DNA of 64,000 nt from Parvularcula sp964556115 (GCA_964556115.1 CAZKVC010000001.1:1-64000), one strand, 5' to 3'; positions 1 to 8,199 are shown, counted from the first letter of the stretch. Made by a program: numbers and translations. Notes: a model not told the origin generated them from the letters alone.

Positions 1-1245
1 GAAGAGCATCTGCCGCGCGCCGGCCTCGTCGATGACGTCGATCGCCTTGTCCGGCAGCTTGCGGTCGGTCATGTATTTCGCCGCCAGCTCCACGGCGGTC
101 TTGATCGCGTCGTCGGAGTAGGTCAGCCCATGGTGCTTCTCGAAGGCCGGGCGCAGGCCGCGCAGGATCTCGATCGTGTCGGGGATCGAGGGCTCCATCA
201 CGTCGATCTTCTGGAAGCGGCGGGACAGGGCGCGGTCCTTCTCGAAGTGCTGCTTGTACTCCTTGAAGGTGGTCGAGCCCATGCATTTCAGCGTGCCCGA
301 CTGCAGGGCGGGCTTGAGCAGGTTCGAGGCATCCATCGCCCCGCCGCTGGTCGCGCCGGCGCCGATGATGGTGTGGATCTCGTCGATGAAGAGGATGGCG
401 TGGTGGTGCTTCTCGCACTCCTTGAGGACGGCCTTCAGCCGCTCCTCGAAGTCGCCTCTGTAGCGCGTGCCCGCGAGGAGCGCGCCCATGTCTAGGGAGA
501 AGATCGTCGCCTCGGCCAGGACGTCCGGCACCTCGCCCTCGACGATCTTCTTGGCGAGGCCCTCCGCGATGGCGGTCTTGCCGACACCGGGGTCGCCCAC
601 GAAGAGCGGGTTGTTCTTGCGCCGGCGGCAGAGGATCTGGATCGCGCGCTCGACCTCCTTGTGGCGGCCGATCAGCGGGTCCACGTCGCCCTTGCGGGCC
701 TTCTCGTTGAGGTTGACGCAATAGGCCTGCAGCGCCTCGGGGCCCTGCTTGGACTGCTGGTCTTCCTCCTCCTCGGTCCCACGCGGGGGCTTGGGCTGCG
801 CCTGGCCGTTCTTGGCGAGGCCGTGGGAGATGTAGTTCACCGCATCGTAGCGGGTCATCCCCTGGCTTTGCAGGAAGAAGGCGGCATGGCTCTCACGCTC
901 GGCGAAGATGGCGACGATGATGTTCGCCCCGGTCACTTCGGCCCGGCCGGAGGTCTCCACATGGATCAGCGCCCGCTGCACGACGCGGTGGAAGCTGGTG
1001 GTGGGCTTGGCTTCGTCGAGGTCCTCCACCACGAGGTTCGAGAGGTCGTCCTCGATATACTCGGTCAGGGTCTCCTTCAGCTCATCGAGATCGACGGCGC
1101 AGGCGTTCAGGAGCGCCCGCGCATCCTCGTCGTCGATCAGCGCGAAGAGAAGGTGCTCGAGGGTGGCGAGCTCCTGCTGCCGCTCGGTCGCCATGGCGAT
1201 GGCGGCGTGGATGGCCCGTTCGAGGCCGGATGCGAAACTCGCCAT
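1..1245 (-). CDS. clpA: ATP-dependent Clp protease ATP-binding subunit ClpA (3' part outside window)
   Basis: AAA+ unfoldase that feeds substrates to ClpP in the cytoplasm. The visible 415 codons cover the N-terminal Clp_N repeat domain (about residues 1-145), a short acidic linker, and most of the first AAA+ module with Walker A (GDPGVGKT) and Walker B (LFIDEIH). The gene continues past position 1, so the second AAA+ domain is not seen. The start ATG at 1245 is preceded by a GGAG Shine-Dalgarno. It lies 41 nt after clpS on the same strand, the usual alphaproteobacterial clpS-clpA order, so co-transcription is likely. Confidence 0.95.
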   Translation of the reverse strand, partial: MASFASGLERAIHAAIAMATERQQELATLEHLLFALIDDEDARALLNACAVDLDELKETLTEYIEDDLSNLVVEDLDEAKPTTSFHRVVQRALIHVETSGRAEVTGANIIVAIFAERESHAAFFLQSQGMTRYDAVNYISHGLAKNGQAQPKPPRGTEEEEDQQSKQGPEALQAYCVNLNEKARKGDVDPLIGRHKEVERAIQILCRRRKNNPLFVGDPGVGKTAIAEGLAKKIVEGEVPDVLAEATIFSLDMGALLAGTRYRGDFEERLKAVLKECEKHHHAILFIDEIHTIIGAGATSGGAMDASNLLKPALQSGTLKCMGSTTFKEYKQHFEKDRALSRRFQKIDVMEPSIPDTIEILRGLRPAFEKHHGLTYSDDAIKTAVELAAKYMTDRKLPDKAIDVIDEAGARQMLF

Positions 1246-1286
1246 GTCTTATCTCCTCGCTACCGGGCCGATTATCGAAGTCCCGG

Positions 1287-1610
1287 TCATTCCTTTTCCA
1301 TCGTGCACTGAAGAGGGTGTTCGTTGCGCCGGGCCAGTTCAAGCACCTGCGCCACTTTTGTTTCGGCAACCTCGAAGGTGTAGATCCCGCAGATGCCCAC
1401 ACCGGTCTGGTGCACGTGCAGCATGATACGGGTCGCCGCCTCGCGGTTCTTGTTGAACACCGCCTCCAGCAGCCACACCACGAACTCCTGCGGCGTGTAG
1501 TCATCATTGAGGAGCAGAACCTTGTAAAGGTTCGGCTTCTTCGTCTTCGGCTCGGTCTTGGTGATCGTGCCGGTGCCGTAACCGCGTTCGTCGTCGCGTT
1601 CTGTGCTCAT
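1287..1610 (-). CDS. clpS: ATP-dependent Clp protease adaptor ClpS
   Basis: N-end rule adaptor that delivers substrates to ClpA. The 107-residue product has a polar, disordered N-terminus (about 30 residues) followed by the ClpS core: the YKVLLLNDDYTP strand/turn with the NDDYT signature, and the helix with the substrate-pocket region MLHVHQTG. An upstream in-frame GTG at 1676 would add 22 residues without ClpS similarity; the ATG at 1610 is preferred because the mature family begins with such a short acidic leader. Upstream gene of the clpS-clpA pair. Confidence 0.93.
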   Translation of the reverse strand: MSTERDDERGYGTGTITKTEPKTKKPNLYKVLLLNDDYTPQEFVVWLLEAVFNKNREAATRIMLHVHQTGVGICGIYTFEVAETKVAQVLELARRNEHPLQCTMEKE

Positions 1611-1887
1611 AGGGTCCGGAAGGTCGTCGTTTCTCGAATGCAGATGAGTATCTGGTCCTTTCGGCCTCCCGCGCAACCCATCGGGAAGGCTTGCGCGGAT
1701 TTTGAACGTTTCAGGGTTTAACCTCGGTCAAAAATGAAGCCCTGTCGCGTCGTTTCGCTCAGTCGTTCCCTTTTTGTGCTAGCTCCTGTCAAAATTGATG
1801 ATGCAACCCTATCCTTCTGGATAATTATATGCGTAGCAGAGCGCAGCTACACGCGCAGAAGGCTGGGTGCGTATTGAGGGGTCGGGC

Positions 1888-2970
1888 ATGGGTGAGAAGG
1901 AAAGGCTGAGCGCCCTCTGGGCGACGGGCCTTCTCGATTCGGGCAGCGAAGAGCGGTTCGACCGCATGACCCGCTTCGCGGCCTCGACCTTTCGTTGCCG
2001 GACCGCCCTCATCTCCTTAGTCGACGAAGACAGGCAATGGTTCAAATCCAGGGTCGGCCTCGATGCTGCCGAGACCCCGCGAGACGTGTCGTTCTGCAGC
2101 CATGCGATCCAGCGGGCAGACGAAGTCATGGTGGTCTCCGACGCACGCCATGATGTCCGCTTCGATGACAATCCGCTGGTCACCGGTGAACCCTTCATCA
2201 GGTTCTATGCGGGCGTCCCGCTGGTCCTGAAGAGCGGCGACGCGATCGGTACGCTCTGCATCATCGACCCGGAGCCGCGCTTCGATTTCGGGGAGCGCGA
2301 GATGCGGATGCTGATGGACATGGGCCGCAGCGTCGTCACCGAGATCGAGATGGCGGAAAGCGAGCGGAAGGTCACCGAGCTCGAAGTGGTCAATGCGGAG
2401 CTCCAGCACCGTATGGGCAACATGTACGCCCATGTGAATTCGATCATCTCGCTTCTCGACCGCACCACGGGCTCGCACGAAGCCTTCATCACACGGCTGC
2501 GCGACAGCATCAGCGCGATGGCGCAGCTCCAGGCCCTCTTCGCGGCCAATGACTACAAGACGGTTGAGCTGAGCGAGCTTGTCGAGACTGTCACCCGGCC
2601 CTTCCTTCCGACCGAGGTCAGCGACCGCCTCGTCTTCGACCCGCAGCCCGGTCTGCGGCTCAATCCACGTGCGGCGTTCGTGATGACCCTCGTGGTGCAT
2701 GAGCTCGCCATGAATGCCAGCAAGTATGGCGGCCTCGCCCATGATTTGGGCAAGGTCGAGGCGCTGGCATGGACGGATGACATCTTCCATTTCGAATGGA
2801 ACGAGAGTTTTCCAGGCAAGACCCAGCTTGCCCCCGTGAAGGAAGGCTTCGGGACGACCATCCTCAAGAAGGTCGCGCCGGCCACATTCATGGGCGACGC
2901 GACCAGCGAGCTGACCTCGAACAGCTTCCATTATCTGCTCAAGGGCAAGGCGGACCATGTCCTGATCTGA
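1888..2970 (+). CDS. GAF-domain sensor histidine kinase, HWE/HisKA_2 type
   Basis: Cytoplasmic sensor kinase of about 360 residues with no membrane segment. Residues about 10-155 form a GAF domain of the type common in alphaproteobacterial stress kinases. The phosphoacceptor region around residue 174 has an HRMGN H-box, followed by an HATPase region with the N-box HELAMNASKYG and a C-terminal G-box (FGTTILKK). The compact ATPase with an H-x-x-x-N box is characteristic of HWE/HisKA_2 kinases. The ATG at 1888 with GAGGGG upstream is preferred over the GTG at 1867. No response regulator is adjacent, so its output (light, redox or general stress) is unknown. Confidence 0.85.
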   Translation: MGEKERLSALWATGLLDSGSEERFDRMTRFAASTFRCRTALISLVDEDRQWFKSRVGLDAAETPRDVSFCSHAIQRADEVMVVSDARHDVRFDDNPLVTGEPFIRFYAGVPLVLKSGDAIGTLCIIDPEPRFDFGEREMRMLMDMGRSVVTEIEMAESERKVTELEVVNAELQHRMGNMYAHVNSIISLLDRTTGSHEAFITRLRDSISAMAQLQALFAANDYKTVELSELVETVTRPFLPTEVSDRLVFDPQPGLRLNPRAAFVMTLVVHELAMNASKYGGLAHDLGKVEALAWTDDIFHFEWNESFPGKTQLAPVKEGFGTTILKKVAPATFMGDATSELTSNSFHYLLKGKADHVLI

Positions 2971-2990
2971 GCGGCCTTGAGCTCAGATCA
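2963..2990. terminator. Hairpin between convergent genes
   Basis: A perfect 9-bp inverted repeat (TGATCTGAG / CTCAGATCA, 10-nt loop) spans the stop codons of the histidine kinase and of the facing MerT-like gene. There is no long U tract, so it may act as a weak or Rho-assisted bidirectional terminator. Confidence 0.45.
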
Positions 2991-3372
2991 GCTTCGGCGC
3001 CAAGAAGGCGAAGAAGCCACCCACAAGATAGACGGCGATGGAAAGGCCGAGGGCCCATCCGCCGATCTTGCGCATACGGGCGCAGGCCCTGGCCAGCTCC
3101 GGGTCCGCGGGGCATGGATCGTTGCGGCTGCGCCACCGCATGAACCAGGCGAAACCGAGCGCCACGCCAGCTCCGGCGAAGACGTAGAGCTTGTACTGGC
3201 TGAGCCAGATGATCTGCGGCACCGCCGAGACCAGCCCCGCAAAAACGGCGCCCATGCCCAGCATGATGAAGAGAGCAGGCAGGGCACAACAGACCAGCGT
3301 TCCCGTCGAGAGGAACAGCGCCAGGCCCGGTCCCAGGGCCTGACGGGTGAACAGACGGCCGAGGTCAGACAC
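2983..3372 (-). CDS. MerT-like small inner-membrane metal transporter
   Basis: A 129-residue protein with about three membrane segments (residues about 12-42, 48-75 and 98-125). A vicinal Cys pair in the first segment (LVCCALP) and two further Cys in the loop after the second segment (about residues 82-92) match the cysteine layout of MerT-type mercuric permeases, which take metal from a periplasmic MerP. The GTG start at 3372 overlaps the 3' end of the MerP-like gene by 8 nt, implying translational coupling. No mercuric reductase or MerR gene is adjacent, so the metal could be mercury, copper or another soft metal. Confidence 0.65.
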   Translation of the reverse strand: MSDLGRLFTRQALGPGLALFLSTGTLVCCALPALFIMLGMGAVFAGLVSAVPQIIWLSQYKLYVFAGAGVALGFAWFMRWRSRNDPCPADPELARACARMRKIGGWALGLSIAVYLVGGFFAFLAPKLI

Positions 3373-3751
3373 GCTCGATGTCCCTCAGGTTGTAACCGGC
3401 GCTCTTCACCGCGTCCTCGATCTCCTCGTCGCTCATCGCCCCGGTTTCGGTCAGGAGGATGGTGACAGTCTTGTCTTCGAGGCTGATGGCGACCTCATCG
3501 ACCGCCTCGTTCTTGGTGAGGACCTTGGTCAGGGAGCGGGCGCAGAAATCGCAGACCATGCCGTCGACGGCGACGATGACCGTCCGGCCTTCCACCGCGT
3601 CGACCTTTTCGGTTTTGGCGGCTTCGCCCTCATGGTCGTGATGCTCGTCATGGCTGCCATGATCGCCGTGATGATCCTGCGCCGCGGCCATGCCGAAGGC
3701 GAGGCTGGCGGAAGCGAAGGCTGCGAGAAGGGTCTTGATGGTGGTGGTCAT
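3365..3751 (-). CDS. Periplasmic heavy-metal-associated (HMA, MerP-like) protein
   Basis: 128 residues: a signal peptide (about 1-24), a His/Asp-rich stretch (about 25-45) that could itself bind metal, then an HMA-like domain whose metal loop reads GMVCDFC, an M-x-C-x-x-C motif. The fold pattern (beta strand, CxxC loop, helix, acidic beta strand) is visible to the C-terminus. It is translated 11 nt downstream of the barrel-like gene and overlaps the MerT-like gene, so the pair probably acts as periplasmic acceptor and membrane importer. The metal is not determined by sequence. Confidence 0.75.
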   Translation of the reverse strand: MTTTIKTLLAAFASASLAFGMAAAQDHHGDHGSHDEHHDHEGEAAKTEKVDAVEGRTVIVAVDGMVCDFCARSLTKVLTKNEAVDEVAISLEDKTVTILLTETGAMSDEEIEDAVKSAGYNLRDIERV

Positions 3752-3762
3752 GATGGTGCCTT

Positions 3763-4428
3763 TCAGAAACGGTAGGTGAAGTTGAAGAGAAGCTCGTCAT
3801 TGCTGCTCCATCCGAACTCGGAGAGGACCGAGCCGGTGAAGACGCGCAGCAGCGGCGTGACGGTGAAGGTATCGGCGCCCTGATCGGTCAGGGCGTCGGG
3901 GCGGTAGTCGGCCTGCAGCATCAACCAGCTGTGCAGCCCGCCGAACTCGGCGACGTAAGGGGCAACGCCCAGCCGCCCGGAGAGCTCGCGCATGGCCATG
4001 CCCTCGGCGGCATAGACCCCGGCTGCCCCCGAGACGAAGAACCGCCGGTTCTCCCAGTCGGTAGCAAGCTGGGCAAAACCCGCCGCCCGGCTTTCGGTGT
4101 CGGCGGTGTTGAACCGCCCCTCCGCACCCCCTGCCCCAAGCTTGAGGTAGAGATTGGCCTGACTGTCCGGCGCGTTCCAGCGTTTGAGAAGCCGGTTGTG
4201 TTGCAGGCCAAAGAACCGGTGGTCGGCATAGCGCCGCTCCTCGGCCCGCAAGCCGTAGCTGGCGAAGGGGGTGGTCGTGTAATGAGCCAGGACGGCGCTG
4301 CGCCGGGCTTCGTTGAAGGTCTGAAGCGTCCAGGCTTCAGGATAGCTGACCGGCCGCGCCGCCGCAGGTTGCGGCAGGATGGCCATGGCCAGGAGGACAG
4401 CCAGCGCTGCCCCGAATTTGGAAGACAT
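3763..4428 (-). CDS. Secreted outer-membrane-like protein of a metal operon
   Basis: About 221 residues starting with a clear signal peptide ending in AAARP. The mature part has many short alternating aromatic/hydrophobic strands and ends in a terminal aromatic residue (FNFTYRF), the usual C-terminal signature of an outer-membrane beta-barrel. I do not recognise a specific family. The ATG at 4428 is chosen because it starts exactly at the signal peptide; an upstream start at 4467 would add a non-signal leader. It sits between the Cys-rich gene and the HMA gene on the same strand, suggesting a role at the outer membrane in the same metal process. Confidence 0.6.
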   Translation of the reverse strand: MSSKFGAALAVLLAMAILPQPAAARPVSYPEAWTLQTFNEARRSAVLAHYTTTPFASYGLRAEERRYADHRFFGLQHNRLLKRWNAPDSQANLYLKLGAGGAEGRFNTADTESRAAGFAQLATDWENRRFFVSGAAGVYAAEGMAMRELSGRLGVAPYVAEFGGLHSWLMLQADYRPDALTDQGADTFTVTPLLRVFTGSVLSEFGWSSNDELLFNFTYRF

Positions 4429-4493
4429 GTTGGAACCTCGATCTGACGTGGGAAGATCCGCGGCCACGAGGCGCGCGGGTCGGTCTCAAAACG

Positions 4494-4859
4494 TCAGATG
4501 AAGCGGGGCGGCGGCGATCCCGGCCCTCCGCCACCGCCTTCGAGGGCAAATGGCGCAAGAGCTTCGCTCGAGCGGCTGGCCGACGGCAGGTCGGATGCGG
4601 TCGGCTGGACCAGGAGGCCCGCAGGCGCCGGGGCCGGATCGCAGAAGCAGCCATCGACGCAGCAGTCGCCTTCGCACTCATGCTCCGGCGCTTCGTCGTC
4701 CATGGCATGGGAAGCATGGCCTTCACCGCCATGCCCCATCGCTGCATGCATGTCGGCAGCATCGCTCACGCCCTGTCCCGCGCAAGGATCCGCCGCCGCC
4801 GCCGCGAAGGCGGAGCCGAATATCCAGGCGCAAAGCGCGAAGATCCGCAAGGATGCCAT
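4494..4859 (-). CDS. Secreted Cys/His-rich small protein, metal operon leader gene
   Basis: 121 residues: a signal peptide (about 1-22) followed by a His- and Met-containing stretch (HAAMGHGGEGHASHAM), an acidic segment, and a cluster of cysteines (CEGDCCVDGCFC). The C-terminal third is Pro/Gly rich. I do not recognise a named family, but this composition looks like a periplasmic soft-metal binder. It is the first gene of the leftward operon that continues with the barrel-like, HMA and MerT-like genes. Confidence 0.55.
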   Translation of the reverse strand: MASLRIFALCAWIFGSAFAAAAADPCAGQGVSDAADMHAAMGHGGEGHASHAMDDEAPEHECEGDCCVDGCFCDPAPAPAGLLVQPTASDLPSASRSSEALAPFALEGGGGGPGSPPPRFI

Positions 4860-4869
4860 CAGGCCAATA

Positions 4870-4888
4870 TAAGGGGTCAGGGCCCTTA
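4870..4888. promoter_or_regulatory. Inverted repeat upstream of the metal operon
   Basis: TAAGGG and CCCTTA face each other across 7 nt, 11 nt upstream of the first gene's ATG. A 19-bp dyad is the size of MerR-family operators, but the half-sites are not a recognised Mer/Cue sequence and no regulator gene is nearby. Confidence 0.25.
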
Positions 4889-4915
4889 CGCCTAGTCAGG
4901 AAAACCGCGCATACG

Positions 4916-4948
4916 AAAAAGCCCCGCCGGCTGGACCGGCAGGGCTTT
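4916..4948 (-). terminator. Rho-independent terminator of the phasin gene
   Basis: Stem of 10 bp with one wobble or mismatch (4921-4930 with 4936-4945), 5-nt loop, and on the minus strand a run of five U (complement of 4916-4920). It lies 36 nt after the phasin stop codon. Confidence 0.8.
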
Positions 4949-4984
4949 CCGGTTCGTCTCCGAACCCTTTGTCAGGTCAGCGGC

Positions 4985-5428
4985 TTAGCGCTGCTGCATC
5001 AGCTCGACCATGGCGCTGTAGCGCTTGGAGAGCGGCTGCGCCGCGTCCTTGGCCGTCGCGACCATCATGTCGCTGACTTTGTTCACCTGGTTGATCTGAG
5101 CTTCCATGCCGGTGCGGAAAAGCTCCGACTGGGCCTCGAGGAATTCCTGCGGGGTCTTCGCCTTGGCGAGGTTCTGAAAACGCTCGGAGGAGGTTTCGAA
5201 CTGGTTCTTGGCGAACTCGGTGTTCACCTGAGCCATGCGCTCGAAGCCCTTGGCGAAGACCGATGCGGCCTGCATCATGGCTTCGGTGTTTTCCTGGGCG
5301 AAGGAGCCGAACTGGCTCATGCCCTTGGTCATGCGCTCGACGCCTTCATTGACGCTGGCTTGGGCCTGGGCGTTGGCGTTTTCCATGTTCTCTTGAACTT
5401 TTTCGGTGGTTTTGCGAGTGGCGCTCAT
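4985..5428 (-). CDS. Phasin family protein
   Basis: A 147-residue amphipathic, mostly helical protein rich in Gln, Ala and Glu with no Cys; it coats polyhydroxyalkanoate granules or acts as a related stress phasin. The central helices contain the repeated F-x-x-N/E pattern of the Phasin_2 family. The ATG at 5428 has a good GAGGA Shine-Dalgarno; the longer ORF start at 5530 adds an Arg-rich leader not expected for phasins. Upstream lie two TGC-rich sites that resemble PhaR operators, and a terminator follows. Confidence 0.85.
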   Translation of the reverse strand: MSATRKTTEKVQENMENANAQAQASVNEGVERMTKGMSQFGSFAQENTEAMMQAASVFAKGFERMAQVNTEFAKNQFETSSERFQNLAKAKTPQEFLEAQSELFRTGMEAQINQVNKVSDMMVATAKDAAQPLSKRYSAMVELMQQR

Positions 5429-5521
5429 TCTAGGGTCCTCCTGGACTGGTTCCGTTGTTCTTCGAGCGCTGTCGGCACGTGTCCGCCATCGCTCCGCAAT
5501 GCGCTCCCTACCCCGAGCGCT

Positions 5522-5537
5522 TTGCTGCAATGCAACA
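5522..5537. promoter_or_regulatory. TGC-rich PhaR-like operator 1
   Basis: TTGCTGCAATGCAACA, a near palindrome of TGC repeats about 95 nt upstream of the phasin start. PhaR repressors of PHA-forming alphaproteobacteria bind TGC-rich palindromes near phasin genes. Confidence 0.4.
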
Positions 5538-5567
5538 TAGCCATTTCACAGCTCTCGTCAAGGGTGC

Positions 5568-5585
5568 TTGTGCACTGCAGCAACA
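5568..5585. promoter_or_regulatory. TGC-rich PhaR-like operator 2
   Basis: TTGTGCACTGCAGCAACA, a second TGC-rich near palindrome 46 bp from the first, again upstream of the phasin gene. Confidence 0.4.
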
Positions 5586-5770
5586 CGTCAGGCTGGTACG
5601 GAATCACGACTTTGAGAGCCCTTCCCGCCGCGGCCCGAAACCCGCAGTCTTAACTCTTTGATGAGGATGTTGCGGGACACTTGAATCGTGATCGTGTCTC
5701 ATCGCTAAGGTGCATTCACGCTAGGGTGATCTTAGTTTAAAGTGACAACGGTGGGCAGGCGTAGGGGCTT

Positions 5771-7036
5771 ATGACGCGGATTTTACGCATCTTCTTAGCA
5801 GTAATTGTCGCAACCGGCACGGCGGGCGTTTCCGGACAGGCTTCGGCCAACCCGAAATACGCGGCCTATGTGATGCATGAGGCAACGGGGGACGTCCTCT
5901 TTTCGCGCTATGCGAACGAGAGACGCTACCCCGCCTCACTGACCAAGATGATGACCCTTTATGTCCTGTTCGAGGACATCGAGGCGGGTCGCATTTCCTT
6001 CGACGACAAGATCAAGGTCAGCGCCCGTGCCGCGGGTCAGCCGGCCTCCAAGCTCGGCATCAAGACCGGCTCGCGCATCAAGGTCGAGGACGCGGTCGAC
6101 GCCCTCATCATCAAGAGCGCGAACGACGTGGCGACGGCCGTGGCCGAGCACGTTTCCGGCTCGGAGGTCGCGTTCGCGCGCCGCATGACCCGCACCGCAC
6201 GGGACCTTGGCATGCGCAGCACCACCTTCCGCAACGCATCGGGCCTTCCCAACCGCGCCCAGGTGACGACCGCCAAGGACATGGCGACCCTTGCCCGCCG
6301 GCTGCGTCAGGACTTCCCCCAGCACCGGCATCTCTTCCAGCGCACCTCCTTCACCTGGAATGGCAACACCTATCGCAGCCACAACAAGGTCATGACCAGC
6401 TTCCAGGGCGCGACAGGCCTCAAGACCGGCTACACCCGCGCTTCCGGCTACAACCTCGCCACCAGCGCCGAGCGGCACGGCCATCCGCTGATCGGCATCG
6501 TCCTCGGCGGCCGTTCGGGCACGACCCGCAACCGGCACATGGAGCAGATCCTCGCCAACGGTTTCGCGTCGATCCAGGCCCGTCCGAACCAGATCAAGAC
6601 CGCCTTCGTCCGGCCCCCGCTGCCGAGCTTCAAGCCCGGCAGTGCGCCGGTGGTCCTTGCCTCCGCAAGCCTTTCCGAGGAATTCGTGACGGCGGACGAC
6701 CTCAACTTCCAGGCTCTCGCCCAGGCCGTTTCGGCCATCGACGTCGAAGGCCTCGTCGATCAGGGTGACACCTCTTCCGACGATCCCCGCGATTGGTCGG
6801 TCCAGGTCGGCGCCTATCGCCGCGAAGACCAGGCCATGGCCCGCCTCAGCGACATTTATGACGACATCGAAGCTATCGTGCCCGCAGCCGACCGGGTCAT
6901 CGTCCCGAACCAGAGCCGCGGCCGCACCCTCTACCGCGCCCGCTTCGCCGAGATTACCGCCGCCGAAGCGGAGGCCGTCTGCGACCGCCTCCGCCCGATG
7001 GGCCAGGACTGCCTCGCCCTTCCCCCGGGCCGCTGA
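5771..7036 (+). CDS. D-alanyl-D-alanine carboxypeptidase with C-terminal SPOR domain
   Basis: Penicillin-binding protein of the S11 (DacA/PBP5) family that trims peptidoglycan pentapeptides in the periplasm. 421 residues: signal peptide (about 1-26), catalytic domain with SLTK (about residue 56, nucleophile Ser), the SAN triad (about residue 116) and KTG (about residue 218), then a linker and a C-terminal SPOR domain from about residue 335 (starting DWSVQVGAY) that would bind denuded septal glycan. The SPOR fusion is common in Alphaproteobacteria. An intrinsic terminator follows the stop codon. Confidence 0.93.
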   Translation: MTRILRIFLAVIVATGTAGVSGQASANPKYAAYVMHEATGDVLFSRYANERRYPASLTKMMTLYVLFEDIEAGRISFDDKIKVSARAAGQPASKLGIKTGSRIKVEDAVDALIIKSANDVATAVAEHVSGSEVAFARRMTRTARDLGMRSTTFRNASGLPNRAQVTTAKDMATLARRLRQDFPQHRHLFQRTSFTWNGNTYRSHNKVMTSFQGATGLKTGYTRASGYNLATSAERHGHPLIGIVLGGRSGTTRNRHMEQILANGFASIQARPNQIKTAFVRPPLPSFKPGSAPVVLASASLSEEFVTADDLNFQALAQAVSAIDVEGLVDQGDTSSDDPRDWSVQVGAYRREDQAMARLSDIYDDIEAIVPAADRVIVPNQSRGRTLYRARFAEITAAEAEAVCDRLRPMGQDCLALPPGR

Positions 7037-7058
7037 TGCCGCCAACCGAACAGCAGAA

Positions 7059-7084
7059 AGCCCGGCCTTCGAGCCGGGCTTTTT
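7059..7084 (+). terminator. Rho-independent terminator of the carboxypeptidase gene
   Basis: An 8-bp perfect stem (AGCCCGGC / GCCGGGCT) with a 6-nt loop followed by five T, 22 nt after the stop codon. Confidence 0.9.
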
Positions 7085-7112
7085 CATGGGGTGAGCTTCT
7101 CTCGCTGACGTT

Positions 7113-7327
7113 GCCATGGCCCTGATCAGCTGGAGAAGGTCCCCCGGACCTTTTCTGCTGCTGCGCAGACACTCTCCCACGGATCGCCACTGCCGTGGCC
7201 TTGATCAGCTAGAAAAGGTCCCCCGGACCTTTTCTTCTGCTGCGCAGACCGGCCTGAAGGATCGCCACTGCCGTGGCCTTGATCAGCTGGAAAAGGTCCC
7301 CCGGACCTTTTCTTCTGCTGCGCAGAC
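7113..7327. repeat. Three tandem 58-bp terminator-like repeats
   Basis: Units at 7113-7170, 7192-7249 and 7270-7327 are nearly identical and separated by 21 and 20 bp that share GGATCGCCACT. Each unit has a hairpin with a 10-bp arm (GAAAAGGTCC / GGACCTTTTC, loop CCC), flanked by A on one side and T on the other, so it could terminate transcription in both directions. Unit 1 has one mismatch in the stem. They lie between two convergent genes. Confidence 0.85.
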
Positions 7328-7333
7328 CGCTGA

Positions 7334-7606
7334 TCAAGCCTCGCCGATAGCGGAGAGGTAGAGGTCGAGGAGCGCTTCCTGCTCCTGCCGGTCATTGCGG
7401 TCCATTTTGCGTAGACGCACGATCTGGCGCATCACCTTGGTCTCGTAGCCTTCGCCCTTGGCCTCGGCATAGACCTCCTTGATCTGGTCCATGACCTCCT
7501 TCTTCTCTTCTTCGAGACGCTCGACGCGTTCGATGAAAAGACGCAGGCGCTCGCCTGCAACGGTCTGGGTGCCGCCGGGTTCGAAGCTTGCGCTGCCATC
7601 GGCCAT
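7334..7606 (-). CDS. gapR: Nucleoid-associated protein GapR (DUF2312)
   Basis: 90-residue DUF2312 protein. GapR clamps overtwisted DNA and supports replication and transcription in Alphaproteobacteria. The long helical N-terminal half (FIERVERLEEEKKE) and the conserved AKGEGYETK turn are present. The ATG at 7606 fits the family start; the longer ORF from 7732 adds unrelated sequence. DUF2312 genes also occur in phages, which matters here because a 30-bp spacer at 21789 matches codons of the AKGEGYETK region. Confidence 0.9.
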   Translation of the reverse strand: MADGSASFEPGGTQTVAGERLRLFIERVERLEEEKKEVMDQIKEVYAEAKGEGYETKVMRQIVRLRKMDRNDRQEQEALLDLYLSAIGEA

Positions 7607-7756
7607 AGCGAAATGCCTTTCGTGGTGAAGAATGGTTGGCGCGGACCCTCCCCGCTCCAAAGCCAGGCGGCAAGACGATCTTATCCCCAATGAAGGGTGT
7701 GGAACCTGCCGGGGTCTTCGGGCCTTCGCCATTCAAAGGCGAAAAAGGCAACTGCG

Positions 7757-8020
7757 ATGACCAAGGACCACGGACCCCAGATCAAGGATGACGAGACCTA
7801 CGAGGCCCTGCGCGACGATGGCGCCAGCAAGGAAAAAGCCGCCCGTATCGCCAATGCGAAAGCGAACCAGTCGATGCACCCGTCCAAGAAAGGCGGCAAG
7901 GCCTCACGGCTCGAGGACCGCACGAAGGACGAACTCTACGACCGGGCGCAGGAACTCGATATCGAAGGGCGCTCCGACATGACCAAGGACGAGCTCATCA
8001 GGGTGATCCGCAAGCACTGA
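7757..8020 (+). CDS. Small SAP/Rho_N-like protein
   Basis: 87 residues, basic and acidic in alternation. The N-terminal half (KDDETYEALRDDGASKEKAARIANA) continues as a Lys-rich linker, and the C-terminal 35 residues (KDELYDRAQELDIEGRSDMTKDELI region) have the helix-extended-helix pattern of Rho_N/SAP nucleic-acid-binding motifs. Such proteins are common in Alphaproteobacteria with no defined function. The ATG at 7757 follows an AAAGG ribosome site. Confidence 0.7.
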   Translation: MTKDHGPQIKDDETYEALRDDGASKEKAARIANAKANQSMHPSKKGGKASRLEDRTKDELYDRAQELDIEGRSDMTKDELIRVIRKH

Positions 8021-8122
8021 ACCACCATGTCACGCTTCGGGCAGGCCGCCCCGCAGAAGGGCAAAAAAATGCTGCGTCGGCGCTTGCATAGCCCCGGGCA
8101 TTTCTGCATAGACGGGCGCTCG

Positions 8123-8199
8123 GCACCGGTAGCTCAGCTGGATAGAGCACCAGACTACGAATCTGGGGGTCGGGGGTTCGAATCCTCCCCGGTGCGCCA
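8123..8199 (+). tRNA. tRNA-Arg (anticodon ACG)
   Basis: 77 nt with encoded CCA. The acceptor stem GCACCGG pairs with CCGGTGC, the anticodon stem CCAGA/TCTGG encloses loop CTACGAA (ACG at 34-36), and the T arm has loop TTCGAAT with one G-T pair. Reads CGU/CGC/CGA after inosine modification. Its last 16 nt form part of the left attachment site of the adjacent island. Confidence 0.97.

Noticed and set aside
2017..2958. 313-residue reverse ORF opposite the histidine kinase
   Set aside because: Complete shadow of a gene with intact kinase motifs.
5936..7180. 414-residue reverse ORF opposite the carboxypeptidase
   Set aside because: Shadow frame of a GC-rich gene; the forward frame has all penicillin-binding motifs.
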